From the NCBI RefSeq assembly GCF_016806125.1, contig NZ_CP047166.1:3596001-3660000 (forward strand): a DNA stretch of 64,000 nt, in the 5' to 3' direction. Shown in pieces: positions 37,550 to 47,097 of this stretch. Position 1 is the stretch's first letter; each line of letters begins with the position of its first letter. The notes beneath the pieces were generated by a model. That model had not been told where the DNA came from and did not search any database. It worked only from the letters and a program-made list of their open reading frames with translations. The position numbers and the translations under genes were made by a program. This stretch comes from Ponticoccus alexandrii. GTDB lineage: Bacteria > Pseudomonadota > Alphaproteobacteria > Rhodobacterales > Rhodobacteraceae.

Positions 37550-37771
37550 ATGAAAAAGGGCATTCACCCCGAATACCACGTCGTCACCGTCAAGATGACC
37601 GACGGCACCGAATTCCAGACCCGCACCACCTGGGGCAAGGAAGGCGACACGCTGCAGCTGGACATCGACCCGACCGTGCACCCGGCCTGGACCGGCGGCA
37701 CCGGCCGCATGCTCGACCAGGGCGGCCGCGTCTCGCGCTTCAAGAAGAAGTACGAGGGCCTCGGCTTCTGA
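37550..37771 (+). CDS. rpmE: 50S ribosomal protein L31
   Basis: 73 residues, starting [20 protein letters not shown]. It lacks the zinc-binding cysteines, so it is the C- (zinc-free) type as usual in alphaproteobacteria. It follows rplS by 11 bp with AAGGAG before the start. A terminator follows. Confidence 0.96.
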   Translation: MKKGIHPEYHVVTVKMTDGTEFQTRTTWGKEGDTLQLDIDPTVHPAWTGGTGRMLDQGGRVSRFKKKYEGLGF

Positions 37772-37789
37772 GCCACCCGGACTTGCCGA

Positions 37790-39148
37790 TCAGAACGCCG
37801 TCCTCTCGGGGGCGGCGTTTTTCGTTTGCGACACCTGCGGCGCTGCCTTGTCCGCCAGCGGCAGGTACAGCGTGGCCCGCGTGCCGCGCGCATCGCTGTC
37901 CAGCGCCAGCCCGCCACCCGCCTCGCGCACGAAGCCCAGCACCATCGACAGGCCCAGTCCCACACCCTTACCCACCGGCCGCGTCGTGTAGAACGGGTCC
38001 AGCACCCGGTCCTTCAGCCCTGCCGGGATACCGTGGCCCGTGTCCTCGACCCGGATGCTGGCATAGGATCCCGCCGGCAGAAGGCTGCAATCCGCCATGG
38101 GGCGCGCGGCATCGACCTGCTCGGCCTGCGTCGAGACGCGGATGACGTCGCCCGGTGCAGAGGCGTCTGCGGCATTGCGGATCAGGTTGATCAACGCCGC
38201 GGTCAGCAGGCCCTCGTCAACCTGAACGCAATGCGGGTCCGGGTGGCCCTGCTGCATTACCGAGATACCCGCAGGCAAGAATGGCGCCACCTGCGCCAGG
38301 ATACGGTCGACGGTGCGCGGCCCGTCCAGCCGTTCGCGCCGCGCCGGCGCCCTGCGCGCATAGACCAGCAGTTGCTGAACGACGGTCTCCGCGCGCTCGG
38401 CGGCGGCCCGTGCGTCGTCCAGCGCGGCGGCCCGGTCCTTCGGATCCTCCAACAGGTCCGCCAGTTCAAGGTTGCCCTTGATCACCGTCAGCGCGTTGTT
38501 GAAGTCATGCGCAACGCCGCCCGCAAGCCGACCGATGGCGGCCGCCTTCTGTTCCTGCGCGGCGCGGGAGGCGGCTTCTTCACCCGCAAGCCGGGTCTTG
38601 CGTGACAACAGCATGGCCTGCGCGGTGTAGAAGAAAACGACGAAGGTCATCAGGGCGATGCCGCCCTGCTCGGGCCAGCCGTGCGCCCGTGCGGCGACAT
38701 GCCAGGATACCTTCGCCCACAGGCCGCCGATGACGATGATCTGCAAGGCGATCATCCACAGATCGCGGTCGGCGCGCCGGGACAGGAAGACCATCGTCGT
38801 GGCCATCAGACCAAGGCCGGCATAGGACAGCGCGCGATCCTCCTGCGCGGCGAGATGTACGGGCATCCAGAGAAAGGCACAGAGACCGGCAACGACAAGC
38901 AGCCCGGCGATCACCGGATCGCGGGGCCTCGCCGCCCGCTTCCGATGCCGGAGAAAGCTGTAAAGCGCGGCATGAACCGCAAGGTAGAGGCCGCTCCAGA
39001 GCAGAGCGGCCAGCCAGCCGGTGTAGATGTACAGCAGGATCGACCCAAGCAGGGTGCCCGACAGGCGGACGGCCAGCTCGGCCGGTTCACCGTATTCCCG
39101 CTGGTACAGGAAGGTCAGGTCGTCCTGCGGATTGTGCTGCCTCGTCAC
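37790..39148 (-). CDS. Membrane sensor histidine kinase
   Basis: About 452 residues. Six or so N-terminal helices, then a coiled-coil linker and the kinase core: H-box GGVAHDFNNALTVIKGNLEL, N-box LINLIRNAADASAPGD, G1 VEDTGHGIPAGLKDRVLDPF and G2 GKGVGLGLSMVLGFVREAGG. The H-box type FNNAL is that of NtrB-like and hybrid kinases, but there is no receiver. The GTG at 39148 has AGGGGAT upstream; an ATG at 39220 is also possible. No response regulator lies next to it, so the partner is unknown. Confidence 0.85.
   Translation of the reverse strand: MTRQHNPQDDLTFLYQREYGEPAELAVRLSGTLLGSILLYIYTGWLAALLWSGLYLAVHAALYSFLRHRKRAARPRDPVIAGLLVVAGLCAFLWMPVHLAAQEDRALSYAGLGLMATTMVFLSRRADRDLWMIALQIIVIGGLWAKVSWHVAARAHGWPEQGGIALMTFVVFFYTAQAMLLSRKTRLAGEEAASRAAQEQKAAAIGRLAGGVAHDFNNALTVIKGNLELADLLEDPKDRAAALDDARAAAERAETVVQQLLVYARRAPARRERLDGPRTVDRILAQVAPFLPAGISVMQQGHPDPHCVQVDEGLLTAALINLIRNAADASAPGDVIRVSTQAEQVDAARPMADCSLLPAGSYASIRVEDTGHGIPAGLKDRVLDPFYTTRPVGKGVGLGLSMVLGFVREAGGGLALDSDARGTRATLYLPLADKAAPQVSQTKNAAPERTAF
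37794..37822 (+). terminator. rplS-rpmE terminator, inside the kinase coding end
   Basis: AACGCCG (37794-37800) pairs with CGGCGTT (37813-37819) around a 12-nt loop; the T run is 37818-37822. It lies 22 bp after the rpmE stop and overlaps the last codons of the convergent kinase gene. Confidence 0.75.
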
Positions 39149-39220
39149 CCCCGACCATCCCCTGTCATCGCGTGTTGCCGCACCGGGGCCGGATACCTCC
39201 GATGCGGCTGAAACAAACAT

Positions 39221-39618
39221 ATTGCGCGAATGCAATACGAGTAAACATGCCAAATCCGGACAGATTTCGCGTTTGACGGACCGGATTCGGGTCTGCTGCC
39301 ACAGTCCGGCGCCGGTACGTCGGGCGATTCCGCTCCCGACACGGGCCAGCCGTATCCGGCAGACCATGACCTTGCCTTCGCTCGATAAACGAGGGCAGAG
39401 ACGGTTTCGGGCAACCGCTGTGGGCGGGCGGTACAAGCAGCCGCACGGGTGCATTCCGCTGCGTCCCGCGGGCGGTGCCGCCGATGCGCGCGTCTTTCTG
39501 TGCCACCTCATGACGACACGGTTGCCCTGGCGACGCTGGCTTGGCAAGCTGCATGCTAAGCGCTTGACCGCCCGGCCCCGTCGCATGTATCCAAATGTAT
39601 GCAGGAATGAGGGCCAAG
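39221..39618. other. Divergent intergenic region between kinase and GntR gene
   Basis: About 400 bp without a gene. Near the GntR start there is a direct repeat ATGTAT (39588 and 39595) inside GCATGTATCCAAATGTATGC, which could be an autoregulatory operator. Confidence 0.45.
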
Positions 39619-40296
39619 ATGACCACTCGCACCGACGCGCCGATCCCCGGACCCTCGGGCAATTCGGTCTATCAGCAGCTTCTGGAAGAGATCCGGGCCG
39701 GGACGCTTCTGCCGGGCGACCGCCTGCGCGAGATCGACCTTGCGACCCGGCTTGGCGTCAGCCGCACCCCCGTGCGCGAAGCGATCCGTCAGCTCGAAAC
39801 CGATGGGTTGGTGACACATATCCCGCGCACAGGCGCCAGCCTGCGGCGGCTGGACTATCCCGAGGTCATGGAACTGTACGAGATGCGCGCGGTGCTGGAA
39901 GGCACGGCGGCGCGGCTGGCGGCGCGGGCGGCCTCGGAGGTCGAGATCGAAGAGCTTGAGGCGCTGAACGACCGCCTGACCGCCGCGACCAGCGGGACAG
40001 AGGCAGCGCGGCTCAACCGCCTTTTCCACGCCACCCTGCTGGATACGGCGAAGAACCGCTTTCTCGCCAAGTCCATGACCTCGCTGCACAAGGCCATGAT
40101 GATCCTCGGCCCGACCACGCTGACGGAAAGCGAGCGCGCGGAGAATGCCGATGCCGAACACCGCCGTGTGCTGGAGGCGCTGAAGGCCCGCGACGGGGCC
40201 GCCGCCGAAGCCACGATGCGCGCCCATATCGAAGCCGCGCAGCGGGTGCGCATCCGGGCGCTGGCGGATCGCGTGCGCCCGCTGGAAGACGACTAG
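39619..40296 (+). CDS. GntR family regulator (FCD subfamily)
   Basis: 225 residues. N-terminal winged HTH: GDRLREIDLATRLGVSRTPV then REAIRQLETDGLV. The FCD effector domain follows (residues 75-215), with EMRAVLEGTAARLAARA and FHATLLDTAKNRFLAKSM; FCD members bind carboxylates via metal-bound His. Three in-frame ATGs exist (39595, 39607, 39619); 39619 is chosen for GAGG six bases upstream. Target unknown. Confidence 0.9.
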   Translation: MTTRTDAPIPGPSGNSVYQQLLEEIRAGTLLPGDRLREIDLATRLGVSRTPVREAIRQLETDGLVTHIPRTGASLRRLDYPEVMELYEMRAVLEGTAARLAARAASEVEIEELEALNDRLTAATSGTEAARLNRLFHATLLDTAKNRFLAKSMTSLHKAMMILGPTTLTESERAENADAEHRRVLEALKARDGAAAEATMRAHIEAAQRVRIRALADRVRPLEDD

Positions 40297-40474
40297 ACAG
40301 CTGTTGAAAAAGGCCTGACGAGTGCGCCTTGCGCTTCGCCTGTCAGCCTTCCACGCGCTTCAGTTTCGTCAGCCCGACGAAAGCGCACGACCAGTGAGCC
40401 CTCTTGCACCAGCCCCCTTTGGTCCGCAGGTTTCAGCAGCCTGCCAGAAAACCCCGCTCCCGGGTGCGACGCGG

Positions 40475-40507
40475 CCCGCCTGCCCTGCCGATGTGACGGC
40501 AGGCGGG
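40475..40507 (-). terminator. Hairpin after cueR
   Basis: A perfect 10-bp stem (CCCGCCTGCC with GGCAGGCGGG) around a 13-nt loop, 16 bp past the cueR stop. No T run. Confidence 0.5.
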
Positions 40508-40523
40508 TCCAGGGTCCGGCGCG

Positions 40524-40922
40524 TCAGGCCGGGTCGTCCGACAGCGAGAGATCCTCGAGGATCGGACAATCGGGCCGGTTGTCGCCCGCGCAGGCATGGA
40601 CCAGCCGCGTCAGGGTCTTCTTCATCGACTGCAACCGCGCGATCTTTTCCTCGATGCTAGCCAGATGCTCTTTCGCCAAGGCCTTGACCTGCGCGCTTTC
40701 GCGCTGGTCGTCCTCGTAAAGCGCCAGCAGAGTCCGGCAGTCCTCTATCGTGAAGCCCAGCGCCCGCGCCCGCCCCAGAAAGGCCAGCTTGTGCAGGTCG
40801 CTTTCGCGGAAGCTGCGGTAGCCGTTGGCGCTGCGCGCCGGGCGGATCAGGCCGATGTCTTCGTAGTAGCGAATCGTCTTGGGCGGCAGGCCGGACTTCT
40901 CGGCGACATCTCCGATATTCAT
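40524..40922 (-). CDS. cueR: Copper-responsive MerR regulator CueR
   Basis: 132 residues. [23 protein letters not shown] then [18 protein letters not shown]. The metal loop has two Cys seven residues apart ([12 protein letters not shown]), the CueR pattern for Cu(I). Its start overlaps the copA stop by 4 nt. It should activate the two promoters in the 43427-43571 region. Confidence 0.95.
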   Translation of the reverse strand: MNIGDVAEKSGLPPKTIRYYEDIGLIRPARSANGYRSFRESDLHKLAFLGRARALGFTIEDCRTLLALYEDDQRESAQVKALAKEHLASIEEKIARLQSMKKTLTRLVHACAGDNRPDCPILEDLSLSDDPA

Positions 40923-43426
40923 GGCGTCACCTCCGGGGTCGAAACGGACAGGGGCGTTTCGCCGCCGGGGGCGGCCCGCTCGTCCAGCGCCGGGGCGATG
41001 CGGCGCAGGCGCAGGGCGTTGGTCAGCACGAAGACCGAGGACAGCGCCATCGCCCCCGCCGCCAGCATCGGCGACAACAGCAGGCCGGTCGCGGGATAGA
41101 GGACCCCCGCCGCCACCGGGATCAGCGCGGCATTGTAGGCGAAGGCCCAGAACAGGTTCTGCCGGATGTTGCGCATGGTCCGGGCCGAGACCTCGACCGC
41201 GTTCACCACGCCGCGCAGGTCGCCCGACATAAGCACCACGTCCGCTGACGAGATGGCGACATCTGTGCCCGTGCCGATGGCGATGCCCACATCGGCGCTG
41301 GCCAGCGCGGGCGCGTCGTTGATGCCATCGCCGACAAAGGCCACGGGTCCGCGCTTGCGCAACTCTTCCAGCGCGGCGACCTTGCCGTCGGGCAGGACGT
41401 CGGCCACGACGTGGTCGATGCCGGTCTCGGCGGCAATGGCAAGCGCGGTGGCGCGGCGGTCGCCGGTGATCAGCGCCACGTCCAGCCCGCGCGCCTTCAG
41501 CGCGGCGATGGCGGCACGGCTGGCGGGCTTCACCGGGTCCGACACGCCGATCAGCGCGGCCGCCTGCCCGTCGATGGCGACGTACAGCACCGTGCGGCCC
41601 CGCTGTTCCAGCGCCTCGGCGCGGTCCGTCAGGGCGCCGATGTCGATGCCCTCGCGCGCCATGTAACGGGCGGCGCCGACCTTGACCTCTGCACCCTCCA
41701 CGCGGCCCCGGACGCCATAGCCGGTTTCCGAGGCGAAGTCGGTCATGGCGGGCAGCGGCACGTCGGAGCGCTGCACCCGCAGGATGGCCTGCGCGACCGG
41801 ATGCTCGGAATGCGCCTCGACGGCGGCGGCGAGGGTCAGGACGCGCACCCGGCCAAAGCCCCCGGTCGTCTCGATCTCCGTCAGTTCGGGGCGGCCTTCG
41901 GTCACCGTGCCGGTCTTGTCGAGCGCCACCACACGCACCCCGTCCAGCGCCTGCAAGGCGTCGCCCTTGCGGAACAGCACGCCCAGTTCGGCGGCGCGCC
42001 CCGTGCCGACCATGATCGAGGTCGGCGTGGCAAGGCCCATGGCGCAGGGACAGGCGATGATCAGCACGGAAACCCCGGCGATCAGCGCCATGGTCAGCGC
42101 CGGATCGGGGCCGAAGACCAGCCAGACCAGCACCGTCAGCAGCGCCAGCCCCATCACCACCGGCACGAACCAGAGCGTGATGCGGTCCACGAGGCCCTGG
42201 ATCGGCAGCTTGGCGCCCTGCGCCTCCTGCACCATGCGGATGATCTGCGCGAGCGTCGTGTCGGCGCCGGTGCGGGTCACGCGGACCTGAAGGCTGCCAG
42301 TGCCGTTCACCGTGCCGCCGGTCACCGGGTCGCCCGCCTCCTTGGCGGCGGGGATCGGCTCTCCGGTCAGCATGCTTTCGTCGACGGCGCTGTGGCCCTC
42401 GGCGACCTCGCCATCGGCGGCGATGCGCTCTCCGGGGCGGACAAGCAGCAGGTCGCCGGGTTGCAGGGCGTCGGTCTCGATGTCCTCAGGCTGGCCGTCG
42501 CGCAGGACGCGGGCGGTGCGGGCCTGAAGCCCCACAAGCGACCGGATCGCCGCGCCGGTGCGGCCCCGGGCGCGGGCCTCGAGCGTGCGGCCCAAGAGTA
42601 TCAGCACGACGATCACCGCCGCCGCCTCGAAGTAGACGGCGCGCAGGGCGTCGGGTAGCAGGCCGGGCAGGAAGGTCGCCACGGTCGAATAGCCCCATGC
42701 GGCCAGCGTGCCGACCGCGACGAGCGAATTCATGTCCGGCGCGCCCTTCAGCAGCGCCGGGAGGCCGCGCGCGTAGAACATGCGCCCCGGCCCGGCGAGA
42801 ACCAGCGTCGTCAGCAGGAACTGCAGGAGCCAGCTTGTCTGGCGGCCCACGGTCGCGTCGACCCAATGGTGCAGCACCGGAAAGAGATGCCCGCCCATCT
42901 CGACCACAAAGACCGGCAGGGTCAGCGCGGCGGCGAGCAGCGTCTGCCGGGTCAGGGCGCGGGCCTCCTCGGCCTTGCGGTCGCCCTGCCCGGCCACCTC
43001 CTCCGCCCGCGCCACATGGGCCGGATAGCCCACCCGGGTCGCGGCGGCGGCAAGCTCTGCCGGGGTCACGGCAGCCTCTGCATAGGTCACGGTCGCCGTT
43101 TCTGCGGCGAGGTTGACCGCCACGTCCAACACACCCGGCACAGTCGCCAGAGCACGCTCCACCCGCCCCACGCACGAGGCGCAGGACATCCCCTCGACCG
43201 AAAGCGTGACAGAGGCCTGACGCGCCGGGTAGCCGAGCGCCTGAAGTGCGCCGACCGCCTTAGGAATGCGCGCCGGGTCGTCCACCGCGAAACGCGCGGT
43301 CTCCGCGGCGAGGTTGACCGAGACATCCGAGACGCCTTCGAGTGCCGCAAGGCCACGGTCGACGCGACCGACGCAGGATGCGCAGGACATACCCTCTATA
43401 CTGAGGGTGACGGATGTTGCGGACAT
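40919..43426 (-). CDS. copA: Copper-exporting P-type ATPase
   Basis: 835 residues. Two N-terminal heavy-metal domains each have GMSCASC (about residues 13 and 83). Transport motif CPC in [17 protein letters not shown], phosphorylation motif [22 protein letters not shown] of the nucleotide domain and [17 protein letters not shown] of the hinge are all present. It exports Cu(I) from the cytoplasm. First gene of the copA-cueR pair and driven by a CueR promoter. Confidence 0.97.
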   Translation of the reverse strand: MSATSVTLSIEGMSCASCVGRVDRGLAALEGVSDVSVNLAAETARFAVDDPARIPKAVGALQALGYPARQASVTLSVEGMSCASCVGRVERALATVPGVLDVAVNLAAETATVTYAEAAVTPAELAAAATRVGYPAHVARAEEVAGQGDRKAEEARALTRQTLLAAALTLPVFVVEMGGHLFPVLHHWVDATVGRQTSWLLQFLLTTLVLAGPGRMFYARGLPALLKGAPDMNSLVAVGTLAAWGYSTVATFLPGLLPDALRAVYFEAAAVIVVLILLGRTLEARARGRTGAAIRSLVGLQARTARVLRDGQPEDIETDALQPGDLLLVRPGERIAADGEVAEGHSAVDESMLTGEPIPAAKEAGDPVTGGTVNGTGSLQVRVTRTGADTTLAQIIRMVQEAQGAKLPIQGLVDRITLWFVPVVMGLALLTVLVWLVFGPDPALTMALIAGVSVLIIACPCAMGLATPTSIMVGTGRAAELGVLFRKGDALQALDGVRVVALDKTGTVTEGRPELTEIETTGGFGRVRVLTLAAAVEAHSEHPVAQAILRVQRSDVPLPAMTDFASETGYGVRGRVEGAEVKVGAARYMAREGIDIGALTDRAEALEQRGRTVLYVAIDGQAAALIGVSDPVKPASRAAIAALKARGLDVALITGDRRATALAIAAETGIDHVVADVLPDGKVAALEELRKRGPVAFVGDGINDAPALASADVGIAIGTGTDVAISSADVVLMSGDLRGVVNAVEVSARTMRNIRQNLFWAFAYNAALIPVAAGVLYPATGLLLSPMLAAGAMALSSVFVLTNALRLRRIAPALDERAAPGGETPLSVSTPEVTP

Positions 43427-43453
43427 GACGACCTCCGGGTTCGTGATGGAGGG

Positions 43454-43484
43454 GATATGGGGCTTCCAGTGACTGGAGGGTCAA
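43454..43484 (-). promoter_or_regulatory. CueR-type promoter of copA
   Basis: On the minus strand TTGACC (43479-43484) is followed after the lengthened 19-bp spacer by CATATC (43454-43459). The spacer holds the dyad CTCCAG-TCA-CTGGAAG (43463-43478). This is the layout of E. coli copA, where CueR bends a 19-bp spacer. Confidence 0.85.
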
Positions 43485-43512
43485 GAGGTTTGATCACGTT
43501 TTTCGCCGGAGC

Positions 43513-43543
43513 TTGACCTTCCATCGGCTGGAGGCCCCATCTG
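43513..43543 (+). promoter_or_regulatory. CueR-type promoter of copZ
   Basis: TTGACC (43513-43518), a 19-bp spacer with the dyad CTTCCA-TCGGC-TGGAGG, and a weak -10 near 43538. It faces away from the copA promoter, so CueR can drive both genes. Confidence 0.8.
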
Positions 43544-43571
43544 GAGGGCATCACAGACAGGAGCAGAAACC

Positions 43572-43766
43572 ATGAAATTCAGCGTTCCCGAGATGAGTTG
43601 CGGCCATTGCACGACTGCCATCGAGAAGGCGGTGAAGGCCGCCGACCCCCGGGCCTCCGTCGCCTGCGATCTGTCGGCCCGTACGGTCACCGTGGACAGC
43701 GCGCTTGAGGCAGGCGCGATTCAGGCGGCGATGAAGGACGCGGGCTACGAGTCGCAGGCGGCCTGA
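43572..43766 (+). CDS. copZ: Copper chaperone CopZ (heavy-metal-associated domain)
   Basis: 64 residues, a single HMA domain with PEMSCGHCTTAIEKAV, the MxCxxC metal site. It most likely hands Cu(I) to CopA. Divergent from copA, with its own CueR box. Confidence 0.92.
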   Translation: MKFSVPEMSCGHCTTAIEKAVKAADPRASVACDLSARTVTVDSALEAGAIQAAMKDAGYESQAA

Positions 43767-43891
43767 GGTCGGGGGCCGCGACGGGGGGCCGGCGCGGATC
43801 CGGGCCCTTACGGAAGAGCGACGCGCCGTGCGGTCCGCTTTTGCGGTGGCCGCGAAAGATCGGGCGCTGCGCCTGTGACGGCGTGGCGCAG

Positions 43892-43920
43892 CGGCATTTT
43901 TGCCAAGAAGAAGCGCAGGC
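43892..43920 (-). repeat. Dispersed repeat, copy F1
   Basis: On the minus strand GCGCTTCTTCTTGGCAAAAA followed by TGCCGC. Same type as copy C. It lies in the gap after the phosphatase gene and near copy F2. Confidence 0.55.
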
Positions 43921-43940
43921 CGTGCGCCATGATGGCGGCC

Positions 43941-43979
43941 TGGGGTTTGAGTATTTGGACAGAGAAGAAGCCCGAGGGA
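43941..43979 (-). repeat. Dispersed repeat, copy F2
   Basis: On the minus strand GGGCTTCTTCTCTGTCCAAA followed by TACTCAAACCCC. Close to copies B and D. Downstream of the phosphatase gene in the same orientation. Confidence 0.65.
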
Positions 43980-44097
43980 GGCGCCCAGGTGGCGGCGTGG
44001 GCCGCCCGGGTGAAAGGACGCCTTTGGTCGGGGCCTGCCTGCTGTGGCAGGAGGGGCCTTGGGGCCTGTGCCGGTCCGTTTCGGGACGGGGCCGGGG

Positions 44098-45516
44098 TCA
44101 GAGCGCGAGGGGGGGTGTCATGCCGCCGTTCTCGAGGTCCCAGCGGGCGGACCATGTTCCTGCTGCGCGTTCCAGCAGGAGGTAATTCCGTTCGGCGGTG
44201 TAAAGCGGGCGCTGACCCGGCAGCGGCTTCACCCGGATCGGGCTTTCGCCCAGCCGCGCCAAGGCGCCGAGGAAGCGCGCCCATGCCTTTGGCGGCGCCC
44301 GGTGCGCCACACCGGATGCGACGAGCTGGTCCAGCGTGCTGTGCGGGCCGAGCGTCATCTCGGCGCGGGTGGCGAGGTGGATCTCTCCGGACAGGGCGGT
44401 GATCTCGTGGCCCTCTTGCAGGGCCATCTCGCGGACCATGCGCAGCATCCGCCGCCATTCCTCGCGGTGGGTGCGGCTTTGCCACTGGTCGCGCAGGTCG
44501 TCCTCGTATTTCTGCATCGAGGGGATCAGCACCATGATCGTCTCGAGGATCGACAGGCGCGGGCCCAGCAGCGGCACGCTGGACATCAGAAAGGTGTGGC
44601 CCGGTTCGGTGCGTCTGGTCTCTGCCTCCATCGCGGCCCAGCCCCCGGGGCCCATGACTCGGCGGCGGGTGCGCTCGCCCCGCAGGTCGGGGGCGATGAT
44701 GCGCAGGCCCGGTACGCGGACGGTCCAGTCGAGGTGCTGCCCCTTCGGATCGGCGAAGCGGGTGGACAGCGCGCCGTCGGTCGTCGCCTGCTGGAAGGTC
44801 AGAAAGGCCTCGCGCGCCTCGGAGAAGAGCGTCTCACCCACGGTGCTTTCGGTCGCCGAGCGCCGCAGGGACCCCCAACCGTCGCAGATGTCGTGGTCAT
44901 CCCATTGCATGAGCGAGGGCACCCGCGCCGCGAGATAGGCGAACTGCGGCGCGCGGTAGAGCCTTGCATAGCGGCCGAGGAACCGCTCGCGCAGGTGGTG
45001 CCGCAGGTCGGCCACCTGCGCTGGCGTGGGATGCTGCGCGAAGTCCTCGGGCCAGTCGTCGGTCAGGGGGTGGCCGCGCGTCACCTCGTCGGCGTAGACC
45101 TGATCGCCGCCATGCAGGAGCAGGCCGAGGGGCGCGGCCTCGTGCTGCGCCTGAAGCCGCGCCCACATGACGTTGCGCTCGGAGTCGGCGCGGTCCATGT
45201 CGCCGATCTCTTCGCCGTTGCAGGAGACGTAGCCCAGCCGCAGGTCGCCGGTCATGTTGCTGGCGACGGGGAAGTCCACGCCGTTCCACGTATAGGACGA
45301 CGCGCGGTCCAAGGGCAGCGAGAAGCGCACGCGCCAGACCGTCGCGCGGTCGTAGCGGGCGAGCGGTTCGGGCGCGTGGTCGGTGCCGTCGACGCGGATC
45401 GGCCCCGGCTCTGCGCCCTTGGGGGCGATGAAGAGCGCAGCCAGCGCCATCCGCCCCGCCGGGAGGTCGTCCAGCACCAGAATGGGGCCGATGGTCTGCG
45501 CGATATCCTCTGTCAT
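44098..45516 (-). CDS. PhoD-like metallophosphatase
   Basis: 472 residues of the alkaline phosphatase D/metallophosphatase family. Metal motifs: LGYVSCNGEE, LLHGGDQVYADEV, MQWDDHDICDGWGS and ALSGEIHLATRAEM. No signal peptide, so it probably works in the cytoplasm, unlike secreted PhoD. It lies 69 bp after matB on the same strand and could be read through from the malonate operon. Confidence 0.88.
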   Translation of the reverse strand: MTEDIAQTIGPILVLDDLPAGRMALAALFIAPKGAEPGPIRVDGTDHAPEPLARYDRATVWRVRFSLPLDRASSYTWNGVDFPVASNMTGDLRLGYVSCNGEEIGDMDRADSERNVMWARLQAQHEAAPLGLLLHGGDQVYADEVTRGHPLTDDWPEDFAQHPTPAQVADLRHHLRERFLGRYARLYRAPQFAYLAARVPSLMQWDDHDICDGWGSLRRSATESTVGETLFSEAREAFLTFQQATTDGALSTRFADPKGQHLDWTVRVPGLRIIAPDLRGERTRRRVMGPGGWAAMEAETRRTEPGHTFLMSSVPLLGPRLSILETIMVLIPSMQKYEDDLRDQWQSRTHREEWRRMLRMVREMALQEGHEITALSGEIHLATRAEMTLGPHSTLDQLVASGVAHRAPPKAWARFLGALARLGESPIRVKPLPGQRPLYTAERNYLLLERAAGTWSARWDLENGGMTPPLAL

Positions 45517-45585
45517 TCCGGGGAAGTAGGGGCTGCGCGGCGGCCGCGCACCCCCTGCCCGGGAATTATCTGCGCTGCCCTAGCG

Positions 45586-47097
45586 TCAACCCGCGAACAT
45601 GCCCGCGTGCTGGTCGCGCAGGACGTTCTTTTGCACCTTGCCCATGGTGTTGCGCGGCAGGGCCTCGGCCATGACGAAGGCGCGCGGGTGCTTGAAGCGG
45701 GCGAGGCTGTCCTTGCAGGCCGCGGCCAGCGCGGCCTCGTCCGGCGCCTGCCCCTTGGCGGGGACGATGACGGCTACGACGGTTTCGCCGAAGTCCGGAT
45801 GCGGCACGCCGATCACCGCGCTTTCCAGCACGCCGGGCTGCTCGTCGAGCACCAGTTCGATCTCCTTGGGGTAGATGTTGTACCCCCCCGAGATGATCAG
45901 GTCCTTGTTGCGGCCGACGATGGTGACGTAGCCGTCCGCGCCCTGTGTCCCCAGATCGCCGGTGATGAAGAAGCCGTCGGCGCGCAGTTCGGCGGCGGTC
46001 TTCTCGGGCATCTGCCAGTAGCCCTTGAAGACATTGGGGCCGCGCACCTCGATCTGGCCGACCTCGCCGCGCGGCACCTCGGCGCCGCTTTCGGGGTCGG
46101 TGACCTTCAGTTCCACCCCCGGCAGGGGCAGGCCCACGGTCCCGGCGCGGCGGTCGCCGTCGTAGGGGTTCGAGGTGTTCATGTTGGTCTCGGTCATGCC
46201 GTAGCGTTCGAGGATGCGGTGCCCGGTGCGGGCCTCGAAGCGTTCGTGCGTTTCCGCCAGAAGCGGCGCGGAGCCCGAGATGAAGAGCCGCATGTGCCCG
46301 GTCAGGCCCTTGTCGAAGCGGTCGTCGTCCAGAAGGCGCGTGTAGAAGGTCGGCACACCCATCATGCAGGTCGCCTCGGGCAGGCGGGCGATCATCGCGT
46401 CCTGATCGAACTTCGGCAGGAAGATCATCGAGCCGCCCGCCAGCAGCGTCACGTTCGATGCCACGAACAGCCCGTGCGTGTGGAAGATCGGCAGCGCGTG
46501 CAGCAGCACGTCGGTCTCGCCGAAATGCCAGTACTCAACCAGCGTGCGGGCGTTGGACAGCAGGTTCTCCTGCGTGAGCATGGCGCCCTTCGACCGGCCC
46601 GTGGTGCCCGAGGTATAGAGGAAGGCAGCAAGGTCCTCGCCGTCGCGCGCGACGGTGTCGTAGCTCTCGGGCTGACCAGCGGCGGCCTCGGACAGCGTGC
46701 CCGAGCCATCGCCGTTCAGCGTCAGGAAGCGCGCGCCGAAGCCCTCGGCCATGGGGGCGAGATCGCCCTCTTTCGCGGCATCGCCGACCAGCAGCTTCGC
46801 GCCCGAGTTCTCGACGAAATAGGCCAGTTCATCGCGGGTATAGGCGGTATTGAGCGGCAGGAAGACCACGCCCGCCTGTGCGCAGGCGGCGTAGAGCGCC
46901 AGCGCCTCGGGCGATTTCTCGACCTGCGCGGCAAGGCGGTCGCCGGGTTCCAGCCCCTGCGCATCCAGCACGTGCGCGATCTGCGCGGCCTTGGCCAGAA
47001 AACCCGCGTAGCTCAGCGTGCCGCCCCCGGCGAGGTGCAGGAAGGGGGCATCGCGGCCCGCGTGGGCGCCGAAGAGGCTGTCGTAAAGGGGGTTCAT
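45586..47097 (-). CDS. matB: Malonyl-CoA synthetase MatB
   Basis: 503 residues of the ANL acyl-CoA synthetase family. It activates malonate with ATP and CoA. Motifs: AAFLYTSGTTGRSKGAMLTQ (P loop), LERYGMTETNMNTSNPYDG (A5), FFITGDLGTQ and IISGGYNIYPKEIE (A8), and LPRNTMGKVQKN with the catalytic Lys. The Arg/Ser residues around GSAPLLAETHERFEA match MatB. Its start overlaps the matA stop by 4 nt, which supports the malonate role. Confidence 0.93.
   Translation of the reverse strand: MNPLYDSLFGAHAGRDAPFLHLAGGGTLSYAGFLAKAAQIAHVLDAQGLEPGDRLAAQVEKSPEALALYAACAQAGVVFLPLNTAYTRDELAYFVENSGAKLLVGDAAKEGDLAPMAEGFGARFLTLNGDGSGTLSEAAAGQPESYDTVARDGEDLAAFLYTSGTTGRSKGAMLTQENLLSNARTLVEYWHFGETDVLLHALPIFHTHGLFVASNVTLLAGGSMIFLPKFDQDAMIARLPEATCMMGVPTFYTRLLDDDRFDKGLTGHMRLFISGSAPLLAETHERFEARTGHRILERYGMTETNMNTSNPYDGDRRAGTVGLPLPGVELKVTDPESGAEVPRGEVGQIEVRGPNVFKGYWQMPEKTAAELRADGFFITGDLGTQGADGYVTIVGRNKDLIISGGYNIYPKEIELVLDEQPGVLESAVIGVPHPDFGETVVAVIVPAKGQAPDEAALAAACKDSLARFKHPRAFVMAEALPRNTMGKVQKNVLRDQHAGMFAG

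Larger units (their letters stand above)
43767..44097. other. Intergenic region between copZ and the phosphatase
   Basis: 331 bp between convergent genes; holds repeat copies F1 and F2 and no reliable gene. Confidence 0.5.

Noticed and set aside
43808-44485. 225-residue minus-strand frame overlapping the phosphatase end
   Set aside because: Pro/Arg-rich, no ribosome site, overlaps repeats F1/F2 and the real phosphatase gene.
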